Below are positions 18,822 through 28,347 of a stretch of 37,876 nucleotides of DNA, piece after piece (the first letter of the stretch is position 1; every line of letters begins with the position of its first letter). Origin of the DNA: an uncultured Clostridia bacterium (lineage in GTDB: Bacteria > Bacillota > Clostridia > TANB77 > CAG-508); the NCBI GenBank assembly GCA_946410665.1, contig CAMKBC010000006.1, positions 1-37,876 on the forward strand, given 5' to 3'. A program made the translations under genes and the position numbers. The notes beneath the pieces are model-generated. The model had not been told where the DNA came from. It made no database searches and was given only the letters and a program-made list of their open reading frames with translations.

Positions 18822-20909
18822 TTATATTTCTTGTTCTGTTTCTTCTGCTTTTTTATTAACTGATTCTACTATTTCTTCTACATTGGATAATCCGCACGAT
18901 AATTCGGTAAAATCTAAGCCTAAATTTTTGGCTTCTGACATTGCTATGCCAAAAATAATTTGTTCTAGGATTTGTTCTTTAAAATCTCTTTCTTTGTTTT
19001 CTCGTCTATCCTCTAAATACAGATCAGGGCGATTATTTCCTCCACAAATAATTCTAGTACTTTTTATAAGCATATCATCTAAATTTTTAAATCCTGTATT
19101 TGATTGAGGATTAGCTCCTTTTAATAATTCTTCGCGGTTAATTTGTATAGCCCATTTGATTGTCTCAAATGGTAAATCATTCTTTTTAGGATCTGATTGG
19201 ATTGCAAAAGTTATTCCTTTCTTTTTATCGTTTATATAATGATCGCTCACACTTATTACATAGTTTGCCCCAGTAGTGTAAGCAAAATATGATGCCAGTG
19301 GATCCTTTCCACCATATATGGCAACAATTTTATTTCCTATTTGTTTATAATTTAATTCATCTATACATTTGTTTAACCTTTCTTTTATTTCGTTTTCGTA
19401 TTCTTTGACCCCATATCTCTCCATTTGTTCATCAGTTAATTTTGCGTTCTTTAAATCTGTTCCAGATTGATTTAATTCTTCACATAAACAATAAATTTGT
19501 TCTCCAGACATGCCAACTGAGGCAAGATTATAGGCATTGTTAGGTTTGATGGTCACTATATCCGGTCTATTTGCATATAAAACTACATCTCGTGGCACTT
19601 TAAATCCTAGTCTATATAATATTGATGAAATTGATATTTCTCTTTTCTCTTCATTTACATTGATAAGGATCTGATCATTATGATTAAAAACAGAACCGTT
19701 TTTATTTAAGTTTAAGTACAATCCGTGATCAACAGGTTTTGTTCCAGGCGCAATAGGTATAATGTTTTCATTTTGCAAGTCAATTCCGTTATTTCTGCAT
19801 TCTCTTTTTATTGCTTCAATTGCAACTTTAGAATCTAATGTATTAGGAGATGCTATGTATATTTTGCCGAATTTTTTTAAATTTTTCATTATCATGTTAA
19901 ATTTACGTTCATCCTCTATTGTTCTACTCTTTGTGTATTCGGATAGTCCGCATTCATTTTCATTGATAAAAGAATATGCTACTTTGCTATTCGCTTCATT
20001 TAATTCAATTCTTGGGTTCTTTCCTAATAATACTGAATATAAGAAAATCTTTCTAAATAGTTCTTCTTGATTTTTATTCTCTATTTTATTTATATCTTTA
20101 GCTTTTGCTTTTATTCTTTCCAATTCTTTTTCTATGTTACTCAAGTCTGTTATTTCATCTTTTGTATATAAAAAAGACATCTTTCCAAGTTCCCTGTTTC
20201 CTTCTGCTAGTTGCTCATATTCATGTTGTATTTCATAACAATTAATATCATATAAAATATCTTTTTCGTCATTAGGCTCTATATGAAATTGGTATGTTCC
20301 CAGATTTCCCGGTATATTTATTGCAAAAACATATGCATTATCATCTCTTATGAATCCATATATATAATTTTTATATTTTTCCGGATTGTTTCCCAGTTCT
20401 TTAATTATAGCTGAAAGCAGTTTGTGTTTTATTTCATAAAAAATTTCTTTTCGGTTTTCGTGTTGGGCGTTTTTATAATACTCTTCAAAGTCTTTTTCTG
20501 TTAATTTTGATAATTTCTTAAGTGCTTCTTTGCGTTTTTTTTCATCATTCGAATTATATTCTTTACGAATTTCGTCGAGTAATTGTTTGTTTTCAGTCTT
20601 GTATTGTTCTTCTTTTTTTATTGCATTTGTTTTTGTGCATTTGTTAACCAAAAAAGCCAATTGTATCATGGCATCTATTTTAGATTTAGCATTGTATATG
20701 GGCGTAATCAATTTGTTTCTATCAACCATTATATTCTTATCATTAAATCTTTTTTCGTGAGTGTTGGCTAACAAGTCTATATCTAACATTTCTGTGCAAT
20801 ATTGGGCTATTTTTAAAATTAATTCTTTAGCTGTTTCATGCGATAATTCTCCAATCATATCTATGTACTGAACATATGGCATGTACATTCTAATTCTTTC
20901 TTTATTCAT
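18822..20909 (-). CDS. Hypothetical protein, 695 aa
   Basis: Long uninterrupted ORF, SD-like GGGAGAA before ATG; no recognised domain. Confidence 0.85.
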   Translation of the reverse strand: MNKERIRMYMPYVQYIDMIGELSHETAKELILKIAQYCTEMLDIDLLANTHEKRFNDKNIMVDRNKLITPIYNAKSKIDAMIQLAFLVNKCTKTNAIKKEEQYKTENKQLLDEIRKEYNSNDEKKRKEALKKLSKLTEKDFEEYYKNAQHENRKEIFYEIKHKLLSAIIKELGNNPEKYKNYIYGFIRDDNAYVFAINIPGNLGTYQFHIEPNDEKDILYDINCYEIQHEYEQLAEGNRELGKMSFLYTKDEITDLSNIEKELERIKAKAKDINKIENKNQEELFRKIFLYSVLLGKNPRIELNEANSKVAYSFINENECGLSEYTKSRTIEDERKFNMIMKNLKKFGKIYIASPNTLDSKVAIEAIKRECRNNGIDLQNENIIPIAPGTKPVDHGLYLNLNKNGSVFNHNDQILINVNEEKREISISSILYRLGFKVPRDVVLYANRPDIVTIKPNNAYNLASVGMSGEQIYCLCEELNQSGTDLKNAKLTDEQMERYGVKEYENEIKERLNKCIDELNYKQIGNKIVAIYGGKDPLASYFAYTTGANYVISVSDHYINDKKKGITFAIQSDPKKNDLPFETIKWAIQINREELLKGANPQSNTGFKNLDDMLIKSTRIICGGNNRPDLYLEDRRENKERDFKEQILEQIIFGIAMSEAKNLGLDFTELSCGLSNVEEIVESVNKKAEETEQEI

Positions 20910-21006
20910 AATTTCTCCCTGTTTTTTATCAAAACTAACGTTTGTTTTATATAACTATAATATCACTTAATTGTTTCTTTTCAATGTATGGTTCTTTACG
21001 GATTCA

Positions 21007-21044
21007 TTACATAAAAAAAGAGAGTAGAAAACCTACTCTCCTCT
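21007..21044 (-). terminator. Terminator of tRNA-Lys(CTT); right copy of a near repeat
   Basis: Minus strand GAGAGTAG-GTTTT-CTACTCTCTTTTTTT. Confidence 0.75.
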
Positions 21045-21048
21045 ATTT

Positions 21049-21124
21049 TGGTGGGCGACCGGGGGATCGAACCCCGGACCTTCTGATTAAGAGTCAGCTG
21101 CTCTACCAACTGAGCTAGTCACCC
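21049..21124 (-). tRNA. tRNA-Lys (anticodon CTT), CCA encoded
   Basis: Minus strand GGGTGACTAGCTCAGTTGGTAGAGCAGCTGACTCTTAATCAG...GTCGCCCACCA. Confidence 0.94.
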
Positions 21125-21193
21125 ATAAAGTATAATAGCAAAATTGTTTGCACTTTGCTATTATACAACGCTTTTTTCAAAGTGTCAATAAAT

Positions 21194-21703
21194 TTATTTT
21201 AAATTAATTTCAATATCTCTTAAACCTTCTGTGTCTAATTTCTCGTATTTTACTCCGCATGCATCAAACAATCTTCTTGCAGCTATGTTATTTGCTGATG
21301 TTGCATACTTATCTGATAAGAAAACAACGTGTTTTATTCCAGCTTGAATTACTATCTTTGCACATTCGTTGCAAGGAAATAATGTTACATATAATGTACT
21401 GCTTTCTAATTCTCTTCTGTTTCCTCTATAATTTAATATGGCATTTAATTCACCATGACAAACATAAGGGTACTTTGTTTCTAATTCTTCTCCATCTCTT
21501 GCCCATGGAAAGTCGTCATCATTAAAACCGTTTGGGGCTCCGTTATATCCAATTGATAAAATTCTATTATCTGATGAAACTATACAAGCACCAACTTGTG
21601 TTGATGGATCTTTACTTCTCATTGCTGATAATTTTGCAATTGCCATGAAGTATTCATCCCATTTTAAATAATCATTTCTTTTTTTGTTTTTATCTTGTTC
21701 CAT
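21194..21703 (-). CDS. Deoxycytidylate (dCMP) deaminase family
   Basis: [50 protein letters not shown] zinc motifs. Confidence 0.93.
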   Translation of the reverse strand: MEQDKNKKRNDYLKWDEYFMAIAKLSAMRSKDPSTQVGACIVSSDNRILSIGYNGAPNGFNDDDFPWARDGEELETKYPYVCHGELNAILNYRGNRRELESSTLYVTLFPCNECAKIVIQAGIKHVVFLSDKYATSANNIAARRLFDACGVKYEKLDTEGLRDIEINLK

Positions 21704-21844
21704 TATTTTTCCTTTCTAAATAAAAACAATTTTATTTTCCTTAAAATCAATACGATATTAACATATATCGATTTTTTTTACTAGACTTTTTAATAATCCA
21801 ATATTATAATTTTGTTGAACACTAATGTTTGTGAAGGAGATATT

Positions 21845-22447
21845 ATGATTGGCGCTTTATTAGAACAAATTAGAAAAGATAAAAAGATGTCTAAAACAAC
21901 ACTTTCAGAACTTACAGGAATTAACGTTGGACACTTAACTCATATTGAAAAAGGCGAAAGAAACCCTAGTTTGAAAGCTCTAATATCTATTTGTAATGCT
22001 TTAAAAATTCCTTATCAACCTCTTATTCATGCATTTGAATTTGAGTTAGATGATGATCAAAAGCACTATGAGGCTCAAGCGCATATAAACTATAATTCTA
22101 TTCCAGTCTTTTCATCAATTAAAGGATTTTCTAAATGTCCTAGAGCTTTTTATAATGCATCTTTTGCAATCAAAGCTTTTGATAAAAACATGGAAGATAA
22201 AATTCCGGCAGGCACGATAATGTACGTAGAAGAGAATTCACCTTTATCAAATAGGGATATTGGTTTATTTAATTATAATAATTCACTAATTGTTAGAAGA
22301 TTCATCATTCGCAAGCACGATGTTGTTTTAAGGGCAGATAATGACGAAATTGAAGATGTTATTTTAGACAATGACGATAACTATTTTATTGTTGGCAAAA
22401 TTCTTGGTATTAATAATCCAAAAGAGAATAAGTTCATCGTTTTCTAA
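21845..22447 (+). CDS. XRE-family HTH regulator with S24/LexA-like C-terminal domain
   Basis: LLEQIRKDKKMSKTTLSELTGINVGHLTHIEKGERNPSLKAL (HTH); C-terminal S24-like fold pattern; likely ATG 21845 after AAGGAGATATT. Confidence 0.78.
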   Translation: MIGALLEQIRKDKKMSKTTLSELTGINVGHLTHIEKGERNPSLKALISICNALKIPYQPLIHAFEFELDDDQKHYEAQAHINYNSIPVFSSIKGFSKCPRAFYNASFAIKAFDKNMEDKIPAGTIMYVEENSPLSNRDIGLFNYNNSLIVRRFIIRKHDVVLRADNDEIEDVILDNDDNYFIVGKILGINNPKENKFIVF

Positions 22448-22556
22448 TTAGATTTCATAAGTGTTACACGACTTTTACAATTCAATGTCATTTGATTTTT
22501 TCACTTGCTATAAATTACCAGTTAAATTATAATCAATTTATAATTATTGAGGAGAG

Positions 22557-23033
22557 ATGGCAGAAATGGAATTAGAACCAAATATTTTTTTCAACACAGA
22601 TAAGTTAGTTGAAAATGATACTGTTAAAATTTCATATATGGGTTATTTCTTTCAAAGAGGTGATGAGAAAGTTACATTGCATTATGGCTTTGGTAACGAG
22701 TGGCATGACCTTAATGAAATCGAAATGGAGAAGACAGAGTTAGGTTTTCAAGCTAAATTCCAAATCGTTGGAACAGACGAACTTCACTTATGTTTTAAAA
22801 GTGATAAGGGCGACTGGGATAACAAATTTGGACAAAACTTCAACTTTGAAGTAAAACCTTGTGAGAAAGCTCTAGCAATTATTCCAAACCAACAAGAGAT
22901 TGTTTCTTATAAGTTAACACCTTCTTATATTTTCTTTAAGAAAGTTAAGTTAGCTGTTTATAAGACTTTCAAATATATTCCAAGAATTCTTGGTTTTGGA
23001 AAATATGCAGCTCAAGATGATATGAATTATTAG
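22557..23033 (+). CDS. Small intracellular protein with starch-binding-type (CBM25/26-like) carbohydrate-binding domain
   Basis: VTLHYGFGNEWHDLNEIEMEKTELGFQAKFQI ... LHLCFKSDKGDWDNKFGQNFNFEV pattern; no signal peptide. Exact start ambiguous. Confidence 0.6.
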   Translation: MAEMELEPNIFFNTDKLVENDTVKISYMGYFFQRGDEKVTLHYGFGNEWHDLNEIEMEKTELGFQAKFQIVGTDELHLCFKSDKGDWDNKFGQNFNFEVKPCEKALAIIPNQQEIVSYKLTPSYIFFKKVKLAVYKTFKYIPRILGFGKYAAQDDMNY

Positions 23034-23120
23034 TAAATTGACAAATAAATAGATGTTTTAAGCCATGTTTCGACATGGCTTTTGTTTTTTATAAAATATC
23101 AACATTTTTTGGTAAAATAG

Positions 23121-23149
23121 TTGACATCGCCCCGGGAATATAGTACAAT
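23121..23149 (+). promoter_or_regulatory. Promoter of tRNA cluster
   Basis: TTGACA-N17-TACAAT. Confidence 0.8.
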
Positions 23150-23190
23150 ATCAATTGTTCGCAATGCGAAACATGAGGTGGGTACAACAT

Positions 23191-23266
23191 GAGTCATTAG
23201 CTCAGTTGGTAGAGCACTTGACTTTTAATCAAGTTGTCCGGGGTTCGATTCCCCGATGGCTCACCA
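23191..23266 (+). tRNA. tRNA-Lys (anticodon TTT)
   Basis: GAGTCATTAGCTCAGTTGG ... CTTTTAA loop ... ATGGCTCACCA. Confidence 0.95.
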
Positions 23267-23272
23267 TTATAC

Positions 23273-23347
23273 GGCCCCGTGGTCAATCGGTTAAGACATC
23301 GCCCTTTCACGGCGGAGTGATGGGTTCGACTCCCGTCGGGGTCACCA
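23273..23347 (+). tRNA. tRNA-Glu (anticodon TTC)
   Basis: GGCCCCGTGGTCAATCGGTTAAGACATCGCCCTTTCACGGCGG ... CGGGGTCACCA. Confidence 0.95.
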
Positions 23348-23352
23348 TATAT

Positions 23353-23428
<76 letters not shown>

Positions 23429-23547
23429 TTTTTAAAGGTCTCTAAGCTTTAGATTTGCTATTGCTTTTAGGCTTTTTTCTTTTGTCTTTTTTTAGTTTTA
23501 CTAATATGCTATAATCTCATTGTAGATTAAATTTTTAAGGAGATATT

Positions 23548-24270
23548 ATGGAGCAAAAAGTTTCAATTGTTACCGGAGGCTCAAGAGGTATTGGCGCTGA
23601 GATTTGTAGAAGACTTGCTAGTTTAGGTTATAACGTTGTTTTGTGTTATAACAACTCAGAAGAAAGTGCTAAAGCTATCGCAGAATCTCGTGATAATGTT
23701 TTTATTTATAAAATAGATGTTTCTCAAGCTGATCAAATCAACGCATTAATTGATTGGACATATGAGAAGTTCGGAAGAATAGACTTATTAGTAAACAACG
23801 CTGGTATAGACATGTTCTCACCTATTCAAGATTATTCTAATGATGAGATAGATAGTTTATTAAAAACAAATCTTTATTCATATATATGGGCTTGTAGAGA
23901 TGTTTCTAAATATATGATTGGACAAAAGTCAGGAAATATTATTAATATATCTTCTGTATTTGGACAAACTGGTGCATCATGTGAATCCATTTATTCAGTT
24001 AGCAAAGCTGGTATTGATGGATTAACTAAGTCTCTTGCTAAAGAACTTGGCTTATCAGGAATTAGAGTTAATAGTATTGCTCCTGGATTAATTGATACAG
24101 ATATGAATGCAAGATTAGACGAAGATGAGAAACAAGCATTTATCGAAGATGAAATTCCATTAGGAAGAATCGGAACTCCTGCAGACGTTGCAAACGTTGT
24201 AGAGATGTTAGAAAAATGCGATTATATAACTGGCCAAATTATTAATGTTTCAGGCGGCTGGGATAAATAA
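23548..24270 (+). CDS. SDR-family oxidoreductase (3-oxoacyl-ACP reductase-like)
   Basis: VTGGSRGIG, LVNNAGID, YSVSKAGIDGLTKSLAKELG, GGW C-terminus. Confidence 0.93.
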   Translation: MEQKVSIVTGGSRGIGAEICRRLASLGYNVVLCYNNSEESAKAIAESRDNVFIYKIDVSQADQINALIDWTYEKFGRIDLLVNNAGIDMFSPIQDYSNDEIDSLLKTNLYSYIWACRDVSKYMIGQKSGNIINISSVFGQTGASCESIYSVSKAGIDGLTKSLAKELGLSGIRVNSIAPGLIDTDMNARLDEDEKQAFIEDEIPLGRIGTPADVANVVEMLEKCDYITGQIINVSGGWDK

Positions 24271-24288
24271 AAACGGAGGTGTTTAGAA

Positions 24289-25011
24289 ATGTTAGCAATC
24301 GAAACAAAAGCATTAACTAAAAAGTACAAAGACAAAACAGCAGTAAACGGAATTGATTTAAAAATTGAAGAAGGTGAATTATTTGCACTATTAGGTGTTA
24401 ATGGTGCTGGTAAAACCACTACTATAAAAATGTTGTCTGGCCTTATTTTACCTACATCTGGAGACATTACAATTGAAGGTTTAGATATGAAAAAAGATAC
24501 TCTTAAAATTAAAGAGTTTTTAAATGTTTCACCTCAAGAAACAGCAATAGCACCAAACTTAACAGTTAAGGAAAACTTAGAATTTATGGCTGGTGTTTAT
24601 CAAATTGAAAACAAAGACGAAAAGATCGCTGAATTAGTAAAACAATTTAAGTTAGACGAAGTATTAAAAAAGAAATCAAAAACTTTATCTGGCGGATGGC
24701 AAAGAAAAGTTTCTATAGCAATCAGCTTAATTAATGATCCTAAAATATTGTTCCTAGATGAGCCTACATTAGGCTTAGACGTAATTGCTAGAAAAGAACT
24801 ATGGAAAGTTATTACTGGGTTAAAAGGTAAGAAAACAATTATTTTAACAACACACTATATGGAAGAAGCAGAAAGCTTATCAGATAGAATTGGAATAATG
24901 GCATACGGCGATTTAGTCGACGTCGGAACAGCACAAGAATTAATAAAGAAAACAAATGCAAAGAACTTTGAAGATGCCTTTGTTTCAATAGCAACAGGAG
25001 GTGAAGAATAA
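24289..25011 (+). CDS. ABC transporter ATP-binding protein
   Basis: GVNGAGKTT, LSGGWQRKVSIAISL, ILFLDEPTLGLD. Confidence 0.95.
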   Translation: MLAIETKALTKKYKDKTAVNGIDLKIEEGELFALLGVNGAGKTTTIKMLSGLILPTSGDITIEGLDMKKDTLKIKEFLNVSPQETAIAPNLTVKENLEFMAGVYQIENKDEKIAELVKQFKLDEVLKKKSKTLSGGWQRKVSIAISLINDPKILFLDEPTLGLDVIARKELWKVITGLKGKKTIILTTHYMEEAESLSDRIGIMAYGDLVDVGTAQELIKKTNAKNFEDAFVSIATGGEE

Positions 25012-25742
25012 TGAGAGCACTTAACTTTGCTAAAAGAAATTTTAAAGAATTAATAAGAGATCCACTAAGTTTAATATTTGAAATTGCATTACCTTTATTC
25101 TTATTATTCATATTCCAACAATTCAATTTACCTAATGAACTATTTAAAATAAATAATTTTACACCAGGCATAATCGTGTTTGGATTCGCATTTATTTCTT
25201 TATTTAGCGCAACATTAATAGCTAAAGATAGAACATCTTCATTACTTATAAGATTAGGTACATCACCTATGAAACCAAAGGATTACATCATAGGATATGT
25301 TTTATCAATAATACCAATTATTCTAATCCAAGAAGTATTATTCTTTGCATTAGCTATAGCTTTAGGATTATCATTCTCAATTAACATATTATTCACAATC
25401 CTAATCTCATTAGTAGTATCAATACTATTTATTGCTTTAGGTATTTTCATTGGTAGCTTTGCTTCAGAAAAAGCTGTTGGCGGAATTGGAAGTGTTGTAG
25501 TTCAATTAGTATGTTTCACTTCAGGAATGTATTTTCCAAAAGAAATGATCGGCGACTTCTTTAGAGTAATCTGTGAATTACTACCTTTCGAAAGTTGCTT
25601 AAACATTATTAGAGGAACATTGAACGGGGACTGGGGTATGATCTCAGTTAGAAACATAATCACACTTGCTATATATCTAGTATTAGTACTAGTTTTAGCT
25701 GTTTGGTTATTTAGAAAGAAAATGGTGAGCGATAATAAATAA
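25011..25742 (+). CDS. ABC-2 type transporter permease
   Basis: Six-TM hydrophobic ORF overlapping the ATPase stop codon. Confidence 0.9.
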   Translation: MRALNFAKRNFKELIRDPLSLIFEIALPLFLLFIFQQFNLPNELFKINNFTPGIIVFGFAFISLFSATLIAKDRTSSLLIRLGTSPMKPKDYIIGYVLSIIPIILIQEVLFFALAIALGLSFSINILFTILISLVVSILFIALGIFIGSFASEKAVGGIGSVVVQLVCFTSGMYFPKEMIGDFFRVICELLPFESCLNIIRGTLNGDWGMISVRNIITLAIYLVLVLVLAVWLFRKKMVSDNK

Positions 25743-25753
25743 TTACTAAATTA

Positions 25754-25802
25754 AAAAAGACCCAAAATGTTAGGTTTAACCTGACACTTTGGGTTTATTT
25801 TT
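25754..25802. terminator. Long terminator hairpin between convergent genes
   Basis: GACCCAAAATGTTAGGTT-TAACCTGACACTTTGGGTTTATTTTTT. Confidence 0.85.
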
Positions 25803-25804
25803 TA

Positions 25805-26008
25805 TTAGTCTTCTTTTTTATTTAAAGCTTCTACTACTTCATCTACATCTACATAGTGAACTGCACAAGCTTCTTCTAATGTTTCATATGCTGAAACAGG
25901 ACATTCTAAACAGTGCATTCCAATATCTAAAAGTATATGTGCTTTCTCTGGAGCATGTTCTAGAATTTCATGTATTTGTGTTTCTTTTGTTATTTTGAAT
26001 TCGTCCAT
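25805..26008 (-). CDS. DUF1858 domain protein
   Basis: KITKETQIHEILEHAPEKAHILLDIGMHCLECPVSAYETLEEACAVH. Confidence 0.88.
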   Translation of the reverse strand: MDEFKITKETQIHEILEHAPEKAHILLDIGMHCLECPVSAYETLEEACAVHYVDVDEVVEALNKKED

Positions 26009-26136
26009 CTTTTTCTCCTTGTCTAAATTTGTTTTAAAAACAATCTATATTTTTTATTATGATTTGTTATGAAATATTTCGTCAAACAATGCACTTTGTT
26101 GACGTACAAATAGTAGCACATTTTCAAGCAAAAGTC

Positions 26137-26165
26137 TAGACAAAACGCAAAACTCTAACTATAAT
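26137..26165 (+). promoter_or_regulatory. Promoter of T4SS operon A
   Basis: TAGACA-N17-TATAAT. Confidence 0.75.
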
Positions 26166-26192
26166 GCGCATTATTGGAAGAGGTGATTACAT

Positions 26193-26336
26193 ATTTTTAT
26201 CATTTTATTTTTTATCTTTTTAATCTTAAATTTACTTATCTGTCTGTTTTCTATTTATTATTTGATTCAAACTAAGCTATTTCACAATCTTCAAGGTTCT
26301 AAATTAAAATTAAAACTCAACAAAGAAGGCTCATAA
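26193..26336 (+). CDS. Small single-TM protein (47 aa) with apparent ATT start, first gene of T4SS operon A
   Basis: Open frame after strong SD (AGAGGTGAT): (M)FIILFFIFLILNLLICLFSIYYLIQTKLFHNLQGSKLKLKLNKEGS; TAA directly abuts the TTG start at 26337. Not in ORF track. Confidence 0.5.
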   Translation: MFIILFFIFLILNLLICLFSIYYLIQTKLFHNLQGSKLKLKLNKEGS

Positions 26337-28028
26337 TTGAAAATTTTTATTTTTATTTTCTCTGTTTTTTGTTCTCTACTCATTTCTTTATTCTTACTGT
26401 TGTTTTTCAAGGACATCTTGCTAACTAGCAGTTTTCAGGTCCCAGACATTAGAATTATTAAGTTTTTTGTTTCAGATAATCAAGTTTGGAATATCGTAAA
26501 ATTAGTGTTTGTTTCTAGTCTTTTGGTATCTAATTTTTTAATATCTCATTTTATAATTAATAAATTTTTTAAAACGCAAAATAATGTTTCTATTTCAAAA
26601 GCCCCTGATTTTGGACTACTTATAGGCAAAGATTTAAACAATAATAATATCTATATTCCAGAAAAAAGTATGTATCAAAACATCCTAGTCGTTGGTTCTA
26701 TCGGTTCTGGTAAAACATCTTCTGCAATGTACCCTTTTACTAAACAATTAATGAAATACAAGTGTGATAACTCTGAAGAAAAATTAAGTTTCTTAATACT
26801 AGATGTTAAAGGAAATTACTACTCTAAAGTTCTAGCTTTTGCAGAAAAATTTGACCGTTTAAAGGACGTTATTGTAATTGAGTATGGTGGTAGTTTTAAA
26901 TACAATCCTTTAGATAAACCAGACTTAAAAGCTTCAATTTTAGCAAATAGATTAAAAACGATAATGCTGTTATTTTCTCCAAATAATACTGAATCTTATT
27001 GGCTAGATAAAGTCGAACAAGTTTTAGAAAGTTGTATAGTCCTTTTAAGATCTGCCTATGATAATTATCTTACTTTCTATGAACTTAATAGACTCGTTTG
27101 TGATAAAGATTACTACGTTATTATAAAAGATTTGATAAGAACCAACTTCAATAAAGGTCTCTATGACTCTGGTCAGTGTTATGCTATATACCATAGCTTT
27201 GAATTCTTAGATTCTGATTACTTCTCTTTAGATGATCGAACTTATAATTTATTAAAGTCTGAAATTACTAGAATAACTAATTGCTTTGTTTCTAATTATA
27301 AAGTTAAACAAACATTCTGCCCTACCAAAGAAGAAGAAAATTTCTATGGATTTGATGATGTTTTAGCAAATGGTAAGATTGTTGTTTTGAATATGAATGT
27401 TGCAGAATATAAGAACTTAGCAAAGATTATCGCTGCTTATTTAAAACTTGATTTTCAAACTGATGTCTTAAAACAATTAAGTAAAAAATCCAATAAAAGC
27501 ATTCGTCCAAGCGTGTTTATTTCAGACGAATATCAAGAATATGTCACCTCTTCTGATGCTGATTTTTATTCACAATCAAGAGAATCGAAATGTATAAATA
27601 TCGTTTCTACTCAAAGTTATACTTCCATTTTAAACACTATTAAAGATCAGTCATCAACCAAAGTAATTATTCAAAATTTAGTTAATAAACTGTGTTTCAG
27701 AACAGACGATATTTTTACAATTGAAGACTTACAAAAGCAAATAGGAAAGGAAGAAAAGAAGAGGGTTTCAAAAACTTACTCAGAGAGTTCTAAAGAAAGT
27801 AAGTATGATGTTCTTCATAAAGACTTCATTTCTTCACAAGGAAATATCTCAGAAAGCATTAATACTTCTTATCAAAACGACTATGTTTTTGACTCTAACT
27901 TCTTTACTCAAACGCTCAAATCTTTTCAGTGTCTTGGCTTTCTTTCTACCGGTGATGAAATATTAAAACCTCAACAACTTCAAATGATTCCATATTTCAA
28001 GGAGGATTCAAATAATGAAAAAACATAA
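26337..28028 (+). CDS. VirD4/TraG-type T4SS coupling ATPase
   Basis: Two N-terminal TM helices, Walker A VVGSIGSGKTSSAMYP, Walker B PSVFISDEYQEYV; TTG start. Confidence 0.9.
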   Translation: MKIFIFIFSVFCSLLISLFLLLFFKDILLTSSFQVPDIRIIKFFVSDNQVWNIVKLVFVSSLLVSNFLISHFIINKFFKTQNNVSISKAPDFGLLIGKDLNNNNIYIPEKSMYQNILVVGSIGSGKTSSAMYPFTKQLMKYKCDNSEEKLSFLILDVKGNYYSKVLAFAEKFDRLKDVIVIEYGGSFKYNPLDKPDLKASILANRLKTIMLLFSPNNTESYWLDKVEQVLESCIVLLRSAYDNYLTFYELNRLVCDKDYYVIIKDLIRTNFNKGLYDSGQCYAIYHSFEFLDSDYFSLDDRTYNLLKSEITRITNCFVSNYKVKQTFCPTKEEENFYGFDDVLANGKIVVLNMNVAEYKNLAKIIAAYLKLDFQTDVLKQLSKKSNKSIRPSVFISDEYQEYVTSSDADFYSQSRESKCINIVSTQSYTSILNTIKDQSSTKVIIQNLVNKLCFRTDDIFTIEDLQKQIGKEEKKRVSKTYSESSKESKYDVLHKDFISSQGNISESINTSYQNDYVFDSNFFTQTLKSFQCLGFLSTGDEILKPQQLQMIPYFKEDSNNEKT

Positions 28029-28338
28029 AATAGTTATCAAAATATTATTGATTGCTTTGCTTTTATTTACTTATACAACTTCTGTATATGCTGCAAATGT
28101 TGAAGTTATAGCTAAGTTAAGCAATGCATTTAAAACCATTAAAATATGGCTTTTCTCTATTGCCACACCAGCTGCTGCAGTATCTATAACGGTAGGGTTG
28201 TTTATGAAAAAATTTAGTTTTGGCGATGAAGAAAAAATGCGAACCTCTAAAAAGATAATAAGAGGAACATTTATTTCTTATGGATTAATAATACTGTTAG
28301 ACTTAATATTAGCAGCAGTTGAATCACTTCTTGCATAG
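28015..28338 (+). CDS. VirB2/TrbC-like T4SS pilin-type protein
   Basis: Signal peptide ending VYAA, two further hydrophobic segments, small size, position between virD4- and virB6-like genes. Confidence 0.75.
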   Translation: MKKHKIVIKILLIALLLFTYTTSVYAANVEVIAKLSNAFKTIKIWLFSIATPAAAVSITVGLFMKKFSFGDEEKMRTSKKIIRGTFISYGLIILLDLILAAVESLLA

Positions 28339-28347
28339 GAGGTGCTA

